DNA of 64,000 bases from the NCBI GenBank assembly GCA_015847255.1, contig JADLZK010008591.1, positions 1 through 64,000 of the forward strand. The letters run 5' to 3'. The DNA comes from Hyparrhenia diplandra. Taxonomy: Eukaryota; Streptophyta; Magnoliopsida; Poales; Poaceae. Below the pieces are notes generated by a model. That model searched no databases. It was not told where the DNA came from and saw nothing but the letters and a program-made list of their open reading frames with translations. Positions 1 through 12,900 of this stretch are shown piece by piece (positions within the stretch are counted from its first letter, which is position 1; every line of letters begins with the position of its first letter). Made by a program: the position numbers and the translations under genes.

Positions 1-140
1 GATCCAGATGATACTCCCTCTTGCACCAAACATGCATTTGTTTGGTTTAGTACCGTGTGCCGGGCCATCGGGCGGATAAGAAACTTGGTTTGTTTTGAGA
101 AAAAAAGGTACTGCGTGTTTATCACCTATTGGGCAGGGCT

Positions 141-1287
141 CAGCTAGCCGTCCGCATCACCCCCACGCGGGTGACCCGTCTTGGAACCCTAGCAGCGCCG
201 CTGCCCCTCCCTACCCTACCCTCCTTTCCCCGGGCCCCGCCGAGCGGGCCGCAAGGCAAGGCAGTATGACCGCCAGATGGCGGGGGGGGCCCTCGCAGAT
301 CCCGCAAGTTGGTGGGGTGGGCGGCGCGCAAAGTTGTGCGGTGGCGCGGGCGGCGGAGTGGCGGTGCCGCCGCGGGCGAGCAGCGTGTGGTGTCCGGCTG
401 GGGCATCTCGCTACTACCGCTGCAGGCCGTCGCAGCCTCATCCGCCGCAAGGGTGGCGGCGGCCGCTGGTCGCTGCCTGGTTCCCGACGGGGCGGGGCTT
501 CGTGATCCTAAAACCATGGGTTGGATCGGGCATCCCATGGGCTGGAGCGAGGCTTGATTCGCGGGGCGATGGATCCGTGGCGGAGGAGGGGAGGTGCGGT
601 GTAGGTGGAGGGAAGAGAGGTCGACTAATCTCGACGACCAGACGGCGGTCTAAATCGAGGCTTTGAGGTGTGGGTGGTCGCGCGAAAGCGCCATCAGCGC
701 CGCTTCCCGGCGATGGCCGATCTAGGTTTCGCGGCGATGGTTCCGGATCCCCGTTGGTTCTAGGGATCGGACATGGGCATCGCGGGTTGATGGTGGTGCA
801 CTTCCCCGCATCTCGCTTTGTGCCGGATTTCGCAGCGGTCTTCCCTCGCCGTCATTGGCGAATAACATGGATTTCGGTAGGGACAATGGTTGTGTTCGGA
901 CGGGCGGTGACACGTGGGTGCCACTTCTCGCTAGAGGCGTCGTCTTCTCCCAAAGACAGGCGCCTTGGGAGATCTTTGGTGAAACCCAGACGGGTCCTCG
1001 TCCGGGCGGCGATGGCATTTTCTAATTGTCATGTTCTTGTTGAAGACGCCGTTTTTGGAAGATCCCTCTTTAGGGTTGTTAGTGTTTGTGCCAACTTAGT
1101 TTTCCCTCTACGGATTCCGTGTTGTTGCCGCTCATTCGGGCGGTGTATTCTTTGTCTTGCCGTGCACGGAATGCCGCGGATGATTTTTCTTAGTTTTTCT
1201 GGCCTTTGGCCTCTTCTTTGTAATAATTGGTCTGATTCTACCTGTTGGTAGATGAATCCGGTATGAAATACTATCCTTTAAAAAAAA
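141..1287 (+). mobile_element. Non-coding retroposon (5'-truncated LINE or long SINE-like) with 17-bp TSD
   Basis: A GC-rich segment of about 1.15 kb ends in an A-tail (cctttaaaaaaaa). It is flanked by a perfect 17-bp direct repeat, ACCTATTGGGCAGGGCT, at 124-140 and 1288-1304. A long exact target-site duplication plus a 3' A-tail is the mark of target-primed reverse transcription, so the + strand is the transcript sense. No reverse transcriptase or other conserved protein can be read inside it; the short open frames do not resemble a known family. The tail region (gcctttggcctcttctttgtaataa) resembles the 3' ends of grass LINE-type elements. It could be a 5'-truncated LINE, a non-autonomous LINE, or a retroposed non-coding transcript. 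Confidence 0.75.
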
Positions 1288-1304
1288 ACCTATTGGGCAG
1301 GGCT

Positions 1305-2348
1305 TATGAAGGAAGACCTCAAAGAACAGGTGATCGCGGAGCAGAGGTGATCAAGGCGGCTGCGCTCTCCTTCCACAAGCAAGATGACCAAGTCCGCCCC
1401 TCAAGACAACCAACTGGTGCCGTACGCTGGATGGAGAGATGCTGACAATCTTGAGGCTTAACGCTGATCCAAGAATAGTGTCTTCCTGTTAGCGTCTAGT
1501 CATTGTGTTGCTTACTTTTAGTCAGATAGTGCTGCTGCGTGTGTCGCGGTTTGTTGGCTTAAACTGTGTCTGGGTCCGAGTGCTCTTCTGGGCACCGGTG
1601 TTATCTTTCCCCCCCTCTTGTGTGCCCTGTGTGCCCTGGGTGCGCATAGGAGGAGGTGGTTTCCTGTTTCTGTTGGAAGTCGTACGGTGGAACATGGCTA
1701 AAAACTATGTAATTTTGTTGCGTACGTAATGAAATTCGGGCGACCGTTGTGGAAAAAAAATGAGCCACTCTTTTCTGTTATTAGTATCTTAACAGTCTTG
1801 TTGCACGTTTACAGATTTGTTCTCTTTCGCACACTGATTTAAACTTACTCATTGCTCATTGCTGGTCACAGGCTGTTAAAAAATCACAAAGGTCAAGAGG
1901 ACTACACCTCTGAGGTGAGCTCCAGTAAAGACAATGTTAATGTATCCTCTGTGTGTGTTTCAACTTTCAACCAAATCTTAACAAAAAGCGTGCACTTGAA
2001 TCTTCCATTGAAATTAGTCTCAAGGTGCCTTGGGGGCTGGGATAAAACCTTTTTTTTTTTTAAGTGTCAATTGACTGGCTATGTGCTCTGTCTCGTAGCT
2101 CGACAGTGCAACCACCTTCAACTTGATCGATTGCCAGCTGACTAAGCAGTCACCCAGGAAGAACATGGTCCCGCTGGTAAAAGCTTCTTTGGCACTCTGC
2201 TGCTCAGTTATCAGATATATGGTTCCATGTCAACATCTTTAGCACTTCAATGGCACCAGCATGGCAACATCTTTTCTACTCTTCTGATAATTCTGCGTTC
2301 AACTCTTGCAGTATGCAGACCATGAATAACTAATGGTTTTCAGTCTCA
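1305..2348. other. Spacer without a supported gene
   Basis: No conserved coding frame was recognised. Two short segments flanked by AG and GT (about 1872-1914 and 2101-2175) look like exons, but their translations match no family I know. They could be remnants of upstream exons of the broken tafazzin-like gene or of another gene. Confidence 0.4.
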
Positions 2349-3119
2349 GGCTCATACCATGGACTGAATATGGCTCCACACTCCACTAATGGAACACACA
2401 GTTCACAGCCATGCCAATTTCAGAGCACTCCCTGTACAGCATGCACAGTCCTCCCTTGTGGTAAGTATTGAAATCCTGTTTAGCCATTTGTGATCCTTTT
2501 TTCTTATTTACCAATGTACATGGCCGCCATTGATTCTTTACTAAACTACATATACAGTATATACACACATGCCATTGGTTCATCACTGATACTCAGCCGC
2601 CTGTTCCTGTGTATAAATTCCCAACAAGCAAGGACAGGTTAACTACCCTTACAAAAGTGTTCATAAAGGATCTGTAATAGCTGATGTTACTTAAGAGAAC
2701 CTCTCAATACTTTCTCACCACCTTGCATGTTCATAATAATTGGCTCATATCATGGACTGACTATGGCTCCACTAAAATTCCATGGAACACACAGTTCACA
2801 GCCATGCCAATTTCAGTGCACTCACATACAGCATGCGCAGTCCTCGTGGTAAGTATTGAGATCCTGTTTAGCCGTTTGTGATCTTTTTTTCTTATTTACC
2901 AATGTACATGGTGACCATTGATTCTTTATTAAACTACATAGATATACACACACATTGGTTCATCACTGATACTCAGCTGCCTGTTCCTGTGTATAAATTC
3001 CACAAGCAAGGACAGGCTAACTACCCTTACAAAAGTGTTCATAAAAGGATCTGTAATAGCTGATGTTACTTAAAAAAACCTCTCAATACTTTCTCACCAC
3101 CTTGCATGTTCATAATATT
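2349..3119. repeat. Tandem duplication, two units of about 380-390 bp
   Basis: The unit starting at about 2349 (ggctcataccatggactga) is repeated from about 2741 (ggctcatatcatggactga). Matching landmarks are 2397/2789 (cacagttcacagccatgcc), 2518/2905 (tacatgg) and 2688/3064 (tgttacttaa). The copies differ by small indels and substitutions, so the duplication is not very recent. It lies upstream of the tafazzin-like exons and has no coding content. Confidence 0.85.
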
Positions 3120-4338
3120 TGTTTACATCAGCAGATAGTGTTTATAGACCCAAAACAATTCTTTAGCAAGGACACAGAGCTCAATATAACCCTATGGGGT
3201 GGAGAGGCTAAAGATTTCTGCATTGATAGTGTTTATAGACCCAACAATTCTAAACCAGTATTTATTTATTTATTTATTTTGCCTGCTTTTTAGAAAAAAA
3301 AAAAATGTCAGTTTTTTCTTCAGAAATGGCGGTTCTGGACACTGTCTTCAACCTTCATATAACAATAGGCCCTCCAAAAAAAGGGCTTACACTTGTCCTA
3401 TCTATCCCCACCTCAAACAATGGTTGCATGGTATATGATAATATAGAGTTGAGATTGCAGTACCTTATCTGGGTGGTTATAGTCATACACAACCAGTTTC
3501 CTTTGGAGCATGTACACAGTCAAATTACTCACCTGCTTATGAACACCCAGATTTACAAGCAGTTCAGAGATTGTACCTTGTAGAAATTAGACCTCTATTC
3601 ATGGATTGTCATTGCAGTGCTTTTCAATAGCAGCTACGGCTGGCATTACAAATGATATCGCATGAATGCATCTATTACAAAATGTGGCTTGTCATCTTCT
3701 GATGGCATAGCAACACAATAGTTCTTTCTTGAGGAAAGCCCATTGCTTAGTTTCTTTATCCACCTAAAAAAAAACCCTCTTCTGAATTACAAAATAATAT
3801 GAGTTGTTTGCACCTCCTATGAATGGCTAATTGCAATTTTTTTCCCTCTTTCTATCTATCCTGTAGGGTATGTATATTTTCGCCTTGAAAAATTGGGAAT
3901 TAGAGCACTCATATTCTCTCTTTTAATTACAGTCCGGTGATTACCTTAGACCAAGTTGATGGATACCAGGTCTACAGAGAAGATATTTGAAGATCTGATG
4001 AACTTTTTTTCCTCATTTTTGTTCTCTCAAATATGTCTTCAATATCTTTTCGCATGAACAAACATAACTAATATACTTCCATGTACAGCCACCCGTTCTC
4101 TCCAAAGCTTAAAACACATGTGTGACGTTATAAATTGGTATTCTTTTGCTGCATGGGTTTACACACTTCCTTTTGCCCTCTTCTCATTTATAAAATGTTA
4201 ATGCCTTCATGTTTTCAATATTATAAGTATCTTGTTTCTGATATAAAATCATGGACTATGATTGATTACATTTATACTATTGAATTGGATGCATCACTGG
4301 ATTTGCTCTTCATTTGTAGCCTTTTTTTTTTTTCTCAG
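3120..4338. other. AT-rich spacer or intron upstream of tafazzin-like exons
   Basis: No confident coding sequence. A short motif (gatagtgtttatagacccaa) occurs twice, near 3133 and 3225. In a complete tafazzin gene this side should hold the exon with the acyltransferase HX4D motif, but no such motif was found in any frame. Confidence 0.4.
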
Positions 4339-5320
4339 GGAATGGATATGGCACTTTCAAAACTTAACAGTGGTGGATGGGTTCATATATTTCCTGAAGG
4401 AAGGCGTTCAAGGGATGGAGGGAAAACCATTGCTCCTGCCAAGAGAGGTGTAGGAAAGTTAGAAAAAAAAAAATCCCTCCTATACTGACCTTTTTCTAAA
4501 GAATACTGGACTGCTGATCACCATCAGTTTGCTCCTGTCTGCATAGCAAAACCTGCACTCTGCTTATGCATGTTCATTACAAACTTGTGTTTTAAGGTTC
4601 TTATACTTTTTGATCAGTTTTGAGTTTTACTCAATTTGATTTGCCTCTTGTTTTACCAGATTGGTAATGGATGCTGACAGCCTTCCAATTGTAATACCCT
4701 TTGTCCATACTGGGATGCAGGATATAATGCCTGTTGGAAAACGCATCCCCAGAGCAGGAAAAAGGTGTGCGCCCCTAGCCTACACGACTCATCAAATACT
4801 GTCATAAAATATTTGCTAAATCATTTACTTGATTTTCTAGGTGATTGTGGTTGTGGGTGACCCAATCAACTTTGATCACCTTCTAATTGACAACCGTGAT
4901 GACACCCAACACATCTCGAGGGATCTTGTACGACAAAGCAATGGAAAGAATCGGGCAGCGATTGCAGAGCAGCGATCCGAACTCCAGAACCACAACGTGA
5001 GTGATGATGGATACCGGTTGTGGCAGCAGGTCGATTGGGAAGGATTTGGCATAGGGAGTTCCATGTTGTCATCAGAACCTTCAGCTGCGTGCCATCTAAG
5101 GAAACCAACCCTGAACCACACCTGGAAGTGGAACAAAGCACGGCTGCAGCCCGAAGTGCAGCGATCTCTTACAATGTTGTCGTTCCACGCTGGTTCCAGC
5201 GTCCCCGTCATGTGGACCCATCTGAGCTCATGGGGTTTGCTGCGCGGGTGGCCTGATCAAGAATGGAAAGTTCTTGGAGGAAGGTTACAGGGAACTCCAA
5301 CAATCGCCTACTACTCTGAA
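4339..5320 (+). pseudogene. Tafazzin-like acyltransferase, 3' half only, frameshifted
   Basis: Tafazzin-type enzymes transfer acyl groups on phospholipids and remodel cardiolipin-type lipids. Three exon blocks are visible: 4339-4457 (GMDMALSKL, then the family FPEG motif and AKRGVGK), 4660-4764 (LVMDADSLPIVIPF, GKRIPRAGK) and 4841 onward (VVVGDPINFDHLLIDN). Introns keep GT-AG ends, so this is not a processed copy. Defects are visible. Joining the splice sites at 4764/4841 runs into a stop one base later. From about 4915 the protein hops between frames (YDKAMERIGQR, then AEQRSELQNHN, then LEVEQSTAAARSAAISYNVV, then KNGKFLEEGYRELQQS). The N-terminal half with the catalytic HX4D motif is absent. 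Sequencing errors could explain some frame breaks but not the missing half, unless distant exons lie outside the window. Confidence 0.75.
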
Positions 5321-6855
5321 TACCGACGTCGTCTTCGGTTCGATGCTCTTCATCTTCGGGTCCGTGTGGTGTGCGTGCGGAGGGGGTTTGTGGCGCGAAG
5401 TCGGAGTTGCTGCGTTAGGGGACGTGGCTCGCAACGATGACACAAAAAGGCGAACCCCCCTTCTTTTGTCGACCGGCCCCGCCCGTAAGTCGGGCAAGAG
5501 CAGGGGAGGGGCGAGGTTCAGGATTGGAAGTCGGAGCTGATCTTCATCCGAAAGCTGGGCAACGATGACTGTTGTGGCTTTTTCGGGCTGGCTGCTTGTT
5601 TTTCGTTTTTCGGGGGTATGCCATGGGAAGTCGGAGCTGTTGGTTGCTTTACAATCATGCTCGGCAACGATGACTCATGGCAATTGTGTGCTCTTCCGCG
5701 TCGTGTCGGTGGGTTGGCCCTTCGTATGCGTTTGCACCATGTTTGGCTATTCTTCTTGTACATACATTTCTATCGTCTTAATTGAGCGGCAGAGCTCCTG
5801 CCTTTATTCTTATTTCAAAAAAAAAAAAAAAAAAAGAAAGAAAAAGAAACAATGCTGCTTACCGATGGAGCACTGCTTCACTATGAGGCCACACCCTCCC
5901 TTTGTACATAAGTTGCGGGCAGTTTTGAATTTTGATATTAGGGTTATGTGTCCGGTGTACAATGTCTTAAGGTGGCAAATGTCAATGTCATCCTGCGTGT
6001 AAACTATAGGAATGGGCAACACGTGTCTAAAGATGTAGTCAAAACCATGATCTATTGTACTAAAAACCTATCCATAGTATGTTCATCTCCAGTTCCTCGA
6101 TATTTATGCTTGCCCCGCTACTAGTTAGCCAACAAAACAGAACATCATTCAACAGACAACCATGGGCGCAAATGCAGAACAGCATTCTCCGATACTTAGC
6201 CAACAAAACAGAACAGCATTCCCCGATATTCATGTTCCAGTCTCTTTGAAACAGTTGAGATGCAAATGCAATGGTGTCCCCTTCAGCAGATTCTTCAGCC
6301 AACCATGGGCGCATGGCATGTGCATCCAAAGGCGGACACGGAGGGGCTGTTTGCTTTACTGGTCAATCTCCTTGTTTGATTGTTTGCATTACCCAAGTCT
6401 GGCTTAAAGATGGCAACGGGCAAGAAATATCCATGTACCCGCGGGCACCTGTGGTGGACGCGGATATGGGCGCGAACCTGTGCCCATGGGCATGGGCACA
6501 CAACTGTGCCCAATAGGCTAAGGCATACGGGCAAGAAAATAATATGACGCACCCGCAAACCCGATCAAGACAGGTCGCCGCCATCTGGCAGTAAGTATAC
6601 CCCGTGGGCAAAAGATGCCCACGGATAGCGGGTGCGGGTGCACAGTGGTTCACCAAAGAGCTGAAAATTGATGACTTAAGCTAAATGAATACTGGGAATG
6701 GTTCCATTCAATCTGTAAGAAATTCATCAATAATTAGCAGCTATATACAGGCTAAAAGTATCTGGACGAAAAAGGGAGACCCTCATGGACAGTTCTTACT
6801 TCCTGACTGCAACATTGAGCTTTGCTAATGGACTACTCATAAACATCATATCATA
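5321..6855. other. Intergenic spacer with repeats
   Basis: No gene was recognised. It holds a 17-base A tract at about 5818-5834, two copies of ttagccaacaaaacagaaca (near 6124 and 6197), and a region at about 6410-6650 rich in complementary cgggcatgggcac/gtgcccatgggc motifs that looks like a degenerate grass MITE. Confidence 0.4.
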
Positions 6856-8459
6856 TCATCCAGCTGTGCAAAACTGGATGCTAGAATCTTGAGAGGACTT
6901 CCTCAGCTTCAACACCCTACGCCTAAACTTGGCCTGCTCAAGGCCATCCATGGAAGGAACAATTGTCAGTGTCTCCAGTGCAGGGGCATTCTTGAGCAGT
7001 AGCTTTACCAGTTCAAATCCACTTTTGCTCTCATCAATGTACTTCATCCTAACAACCTTTAGATGCTTCACCGACACCCTCTTACCACCCAGCACACCAT
7101 GACATTCTCCATCGTCACTACTCCGCCTCCATTTGCCCTGCGATGGCTGCAACAACGAACTATCATTACAATCTGGCAGAAATAACATAGCACTGAACAA
7201 GGAAGCTCATCTCACCACAACAGATACGCAGAGTTCTTCCACATTTCGGCAACTTGATAGCAATGGCACAATGGATAATGCACCTTCTTCCCTCCTCTCA
7301 ATTGTGCATGCCAACCGCCTTACTTTGTCTAACTGCAACTTCGACCATTCCTCTGAACGTGCAAATTGCTTCGATTTTTTTTTCCCAGTTTGGCAGTTAG
7401 ATTCATCAATCACTAAATACTCTACCTATCAAAGAGAATTTGAGTTAGATGGTATACCTCAATGCACCAGGGTGACAGAACAAGCCTTCGTGCATTGCCA
7501 ACCAAAGTGAGAAGCTCTCTGAGAGAAGCCTCCTGGGGCTTGACCAATGGCTTCTCGATGGCAAGTAGGACGTCTTCCAAAGAAACGTCCCCATCAATAA
7601 TATGCCTAGCTGCTATTGCACCGGAGTAATGGAGCATGCGCAGCTCCGGCATCTCAAAAAACAGCAAGAGCCGATTCCTGCGTCCAAGAACAGTCCGTGA
7701 TCGCGAGCGAGGAGAGCCGCGACGGACCGCTAAGGCGGAGAGCACCGATGCGGCATTGTTCAAGGATCAGGTAGCGGAGCTCCGCGCAGTGCGCGAAGAG
7801 GTCTCCGAAGAAGTCATCGTCCGCATTGAGGGAAACGCAAGCGAGGTGGAGACGGGATAGGCGGGCGAATGTGGTGAACGAAGGGAGCGGAAGTGCGTAG
7901 TGGTCGAGGCGAAGTGTCAGCGACGTGAGGCCGGTGCACGCCAGGAGTGAGGGCGGGAGGACGGCGAGGCGGGAGCGCGGGAGGCGGAGCTCTAACCGTT
8001 CCGACGCCGCGCGCCGCGGCGGCGAGCCACGAGGCGAGGTGGTCGGCCGCGGAGGCGGCGAACGCCTGGTCGAAGAGGCCATCGAGCGCGAGCCGGAGGC
8101 GGTGGAGCGGGTGCGGCGGAGAAGAAGACGGCCCGAGCGCGGCGGTGACGGCGGCCGCGAACGCCGCCCTGCGGCGCGGCGCGGCGGGGAACGCCGCGGC
8201 GAAGTCCAGGTCGAGCGCGGGCGCAGCGGCGACGGCGCCGCGCCACCGGCGCGAGATGGCCGAGGCCGCGACCGCGGACCGGAAGGGCAACTTGGACACG
8301 ATCAGCCCCAGCACCGCGTCGGGAAACCCCTCGAACGGGTCGCCGCCGCCGCCACCTCCGTCGCCCCCCGCCGTAACCGTAATCCTCGCGGGCGGAGGAG
8401 TCGCGCGCCGCGTAGGTGAGTCCGGCGGCGTTGTTAGGGATGAGGTGCTTGGTGCGCAT
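6856..8459 (-). CDS. F-box protein with LRR and FBD-like C-terminus (frame broken by three +1 indels)
   Basis: Likely substrate adaptor of an SCF ubiquitin ligase. Three exons read on the minus strand: 8459-7458, 7368-7216 and 7146-6856, all with GT-AG introns of 69-89 bp. The protein starts MRTKHLIPNNAAGLTYAARD. It then has a Gly/Asp linker, an F-box (FPDAVLGLIVSKLPFRSAVA, ending near ISRRWRGAV), leucine-rich segments (LPPSLLACTGLTSLTLRLD) and a C-terminal FBD-type block (LLLKNAPALETLTIV). Exon 1 needs three single-base corrections to stay in frame: one extra G in a G run near 8370, one extra base near 8010 and one extra T in TTTTTT near 7654. Corrected length is about 480 aa, normal for grass F-box/LRR/FBD proteins. 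Splice sites and phases agree. Substrate unknown. Long + strand frames across 7925-8504 are antisense shadows of this GC-rich exon. Confidence 0.85.
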
Positions 8460-9936
8460 GGCTCCGTCCCGTCCCGATCCGAGAACCAACTCTTCCGGAA
8501 CTGAAATTTGGAAGTAAACTACGGCGCAAGCAGCGGAAACGAAGCGGCCCGCGCCCAACGCGCTTTATGGCGAGCCTTGCCGCTGGAATTGGGAGGCGGC
8601 ACCCGGCACCGCACGCAACGCGATGCTGTGGGCAGGGCCTGCCTTGCGGACGGGGAGGCGCCGTAGCCGCAGCCGCAGCCGCGCCGCACGAAGGATAGAC
8701 GGATGTGCGGTGCGCCGCAGCCGCAGCCGCAACCGCGCCGGCGATTCACGAATCCCTAGGTTTTCGGCTGTTTTTTCGTGATGCGCCCGTGCGGTCCGCG
8801 GGGGTTTATTAGTTCCGCGTCGGTCACACCACGATGGCACGATCGCCTGTGTGACGCAGGGTCGGGGTCGCAGGCACACACGGCCGCGGCCTAGCGGTCA
8901 GTTGCGCCGAACCTGTTTCGGCTGACCGCGTCGGTTTCGTAGGGTTTTGGTTTGGGCGTACGGCGTACCTAGACGGATCCAATATCCAATATAGGGCCGT
9001 TTGGTCGCAGTTGCTAGTCAAATTATATTAAGTTTTCAGTAGCCACAATGATTCTAGACCGGATTTTGCTCTAACCGAACAATGCAACTTTGTCTAAAAA
9101 AAACGAATATGCAACTTTGCGCGGTTATTTATACATAGTTACTTTGGCCTGGAGGGACCGGGCTAACATTCGTATCTTTCAATTCATCCGTCCAAGAAAA
9201 AAAAAATCTTGTTTCTTGATATGCCAAGTAATCTAAATTTAACCAAATATATGTTAAAATGCACTAATATTTATGTTATATACTGATATTGTTCTACGGT
9301 AATTGTTAGGTGCAATGGAGTATTCCTCAAGCTTTTGTCAACAACAGGTCTCATAGTACAAACAAGTTGTTGAGGGGCATAGGCCATGCGCGCGATGGGC
9401 ATAAGGCCATGCGCGCGATTTGACAGATGGTGTAGTCACTTCGGTGGCAGAGGGTCAAAGGTATGGTTGCTTATTGTCGAAGTAATTTCTGACATGCATA
9501 CAACGGATACTTTCAAACTAAACAAATACTAGTCCAATTCGATCAAAAGGAACTTCACCAGTAGTTGTAATTGTAACGCGTAGTGCCTTTGTTTAGCCAA
9601 AAGATATTCAGTTCATTCAGCACAATCATTTCAACATTGCACAATAGTACTCCCAACGTTACCAGAAGCAAGCCAAAAAAAGATACGTATAAGATACTCA
9701 GTTGATTCAGCACAATCATTTCAACATTGCACAATAACTCCCAACGTTACCAGAAGCAGGTGACAGTTTACTTTTCTCCTTTCCCTCTTCTTTACAATGA
9801 ATGTGACTATAACTATTTGACAACTTATGTACCCGTATCAGAAGTATACAACAGCAGCGATTGTTTCAATAAACTCCACCCAAAGGCAAAAAAGAAAACT
9901 AAAGAAAACACGAGAAAATGTCATCACAACTAAAAA
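8460..9936. other. Intergenic spacer with a short direct repeat
   Basis: Contains the 5' flank of the F-box gene, with repeated gccgcagccgcagccgc-type motifs at 8660-8740, and the downstream flank of the acetyltransferase gene. A direct repeat of about 70 bp (cagcacaatcatttcaacattgcacaata core) occurs at about 9602-9671 and 9692-9758. No gene seen. Confidence 0.45.
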
Positions 9937-12900
9937 TTAGACATGACACCTGGTATTATCACCACTGATCGTCCGTTTATTACTTTGTGTTGCCAAGAGG
10001 ATGTTTGATTCCTGACATCTGGCCCATCTCGGATTGCAATGGTCCTCTTTGCTCCAGAACTTGGCAACCAGCATCTTCACGAAACCCCTGAAGTCAACAA
10101 CAAATGAAGTTACAATCTCCCTGCACAAGATTGCCATGTGTTATTCACAGCATTATCATTTAACATCACAATAATCTTCCAAGGAACATGTGATGGTTTC
10201 ACAATACTAGAACCTAGAAATATAAATGCATACCATTTAGATCTAGATTTAGAGTTTAGCCATTCTGATCACAAATTCTAGAATGTATATTATGGTAAAG
10301 TCATATGCGGTTGATGTTACTAAACCAGATGGCAAGAAAAGTAGGAGATTGAGCATCTCCAAGAGCCTTTCTAAAATCTACTCTCTAAATTATCATTTAG
10401 AGTCATTTGAGTAAAAATAGTTTTCTATATCTTTGTATTCTCCAACAGCTTTTCTATATCTTGCGACAGTCTAGAGAGCCATGCTCACTCTCCATCTTTG
10501 GCTAGCAAGAAATCTGGAATAGAGGATATCTATATTTGGATAACCAATTGAATAGACTGTTGGAGGGTATTTTTTTCACCAAAATCTCTATTTCTATAAA
10601 TATGGGAATATATAAAGAGTCTCTTGACAATGCTAACACTCTCTAAATCACCACTAAGAGAGCATTTTGCATAAAGATCATTTTCTATACCTTATTTTCA
10701 CTCTAGAGAGTTATTCTATTTTTCTATCTTTGGCTAGTGAGAAATTCAGAATACAATATGAGTATATCACTATTTGGATAAGCGGTCGGAGGGTATTTTT
10801 TGCACCAAAATCTCTTGGGGTTGCTCTTAAACTCACTCTCTAAGTCCTCATTTGGAGAGCCATTTGAACAAATATCGCTCTCTATATCTATCCACCCTCC
10901 AACAGCTTCTCAATATCTTGTGGAGGAATATAGGATGGCAATAGTTGGATATCTAATCAAAAGAATCTGTTGGACGACATTTTTCACAAAAAAATCTCTA
11001 TTTCTATCAACAGCAAAGGATATAAAGAGATTATCAAAGTTGTTCTGCAATGAAATCAATGTTTTTTTTCATGGAGTGAACCTGTAAATTAGGAAATCAT
11101 GTCCAGACAACAAATTTTGCAAGCCTTATCTTCACATAAACCCTAAAACACAACTTCAAAAAAAAAAAAAAAAAAATCTAAAAGCCCTGAATATCTATAA
11201 GAAATTAAATTAAATAGGTCCATTTATTAAATAGTAGTTTAAGCTGCAACCCGTAACATCAAAGGGTATTGCTGCACACCTAACTGAAGCCTTACTTGAT
11301 CTTTCTCATAAGTATTTTTGATATACCAGGCAGCTAATGATTTTGTTTTATGTCAAACAGTTAGTTATCCCCAGTCTGAATGATGAGAACCTAAGTTCGG
11401 TAAGCACAATTATTCTTTTGAGAGGGAACTGGAAGCATCTTGGCATTTGCATTAACAACATAGTAAAATAGTTTATGCTGTAATCTTGCATGTCAAGTAA
11501 CACTTTACTGAAATCCAGTTCATGCTCCTGTAGTCCATTTAAGATGCTTTAAGGAATTACTAATGGAAGGTTACCAAGACTGCAGCTCTTTCAATAAATA
11601 CAAGGCACACCCAAAAACGCAAATGATGCATCAAGAGGTAATCATCAATGATAAAGCAAAGAAGGCTTCCTTAGCTTATAGGTTGAACTTGATTATTGAT
11701 AGATTAGGGTGGGTTCAAGATTTATATATTTGCTATCCAGATTAGATTTAGCTTTCTATGGGCAAAAAGCTTGATGAACCTCATTTGTCAATACAATCAA
11801 AAGACGAGTCCTTCTAAATTCATCATTACAGTAGCCCCTTTCAGAAAAAAATGTGCAGAGTAGAGCTAAAAATGTGACTGAGAAATGGAAGGACCCCTGT
11901 TTCGCTAGGCGCTAGGCGGATTCTAGGCAGTGACCCGCGGCCTAGAGCTTAGTCGGGATTAGGCGTTCCTAGGTGTTTTCCTAGGCGTTGCCATATACAT
12001 ATATATACCTTGCCATATACATCATATATACCTCTAAAAGAAAAAGAAAATTCAGGGAACCAAGTGGGCCTTTAGTCTAAAAAGGAAGCCCATCAAAGCG
12101 GAAGCCCATCAAAGCAACAAACTGTTCAGCCCAACAGCCCACCTCCCCACCTTATCCACTCCCTCCGCTCTCCTCCCGTGAGTCGTGACCCGTCGTTCAA
12201 CCTTCGACGCTTCGCTCCCTCCTCCCGTGACATCCCCGCGCCGCCGCCGCCGCCGATTCTCTCCGCCCCCCCTGCCTCCTCCCCTCCTCCTCCGCCGCCG
12301 CCGAAGGTCGTCTCCGTCCGGCTTTGTCATGTACGGCCAACCATATGTCCTTGGCCAAGAAGCGCGCGTGACATCCGGCGCGCAGCTGGCGCGCTGAGCG
12401 AGCAGCGGCTGGTCGTGATCAGCGTCGAGCGCAAGAACCGACCAGGTGGAGGCGCCGGCATGCAGTGGCTAGGAAGGAAATAGGTTGTTAGGCAAGTCCT
12501 GGAATTAAGGAGAGCTTCTCCATTTGTTTAGGCCATTGGCCATATAACCTTTGTAATCGGCACTCTCGGATTTTAAGCAAGAACAATTCCCTAATCTTCC
12601 TCTCGGTGACCCAGCCCACCTAGGGTTCCGCCCACCCCCTAGGCGAGGCGGGGACCCTCCTCCAAGGTTTTAAGCGCGCTAAGAAGGCGCCGCCCTAGCG
12701 GAACAGGGGAAGGACCTAATACTACATACATCCTAAAATAAGTCAACTTCTAGAGTTGACCAGAGTTGCTATTTTAAGTTTGACCAACTTTACAGTAAAA
12801 GAACACTAACCTGTATGACAAGTATATCATGAAAATATATTTCATGATGTATCTAATAAAACAAATTTGGTGTCATAAACACTGGTGCTCTTTTTAATAA

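Noticed and set aside
1872..2175. Two AG...GT bounded exon-like segments (LLKNHKGQEDYTSE; TTFNLIDCQLTKQSPRK)
   Set aside because: They fit neither the tafazzin family nor any family I know, and no continuing frame links them.
7925..8504. Long + strand open frames rich in Arg, Gly and Ala
   Set aside because: They lie antisense to the GC-rich first exon of the F-box gene; their composition is a by-product of its codon bias.
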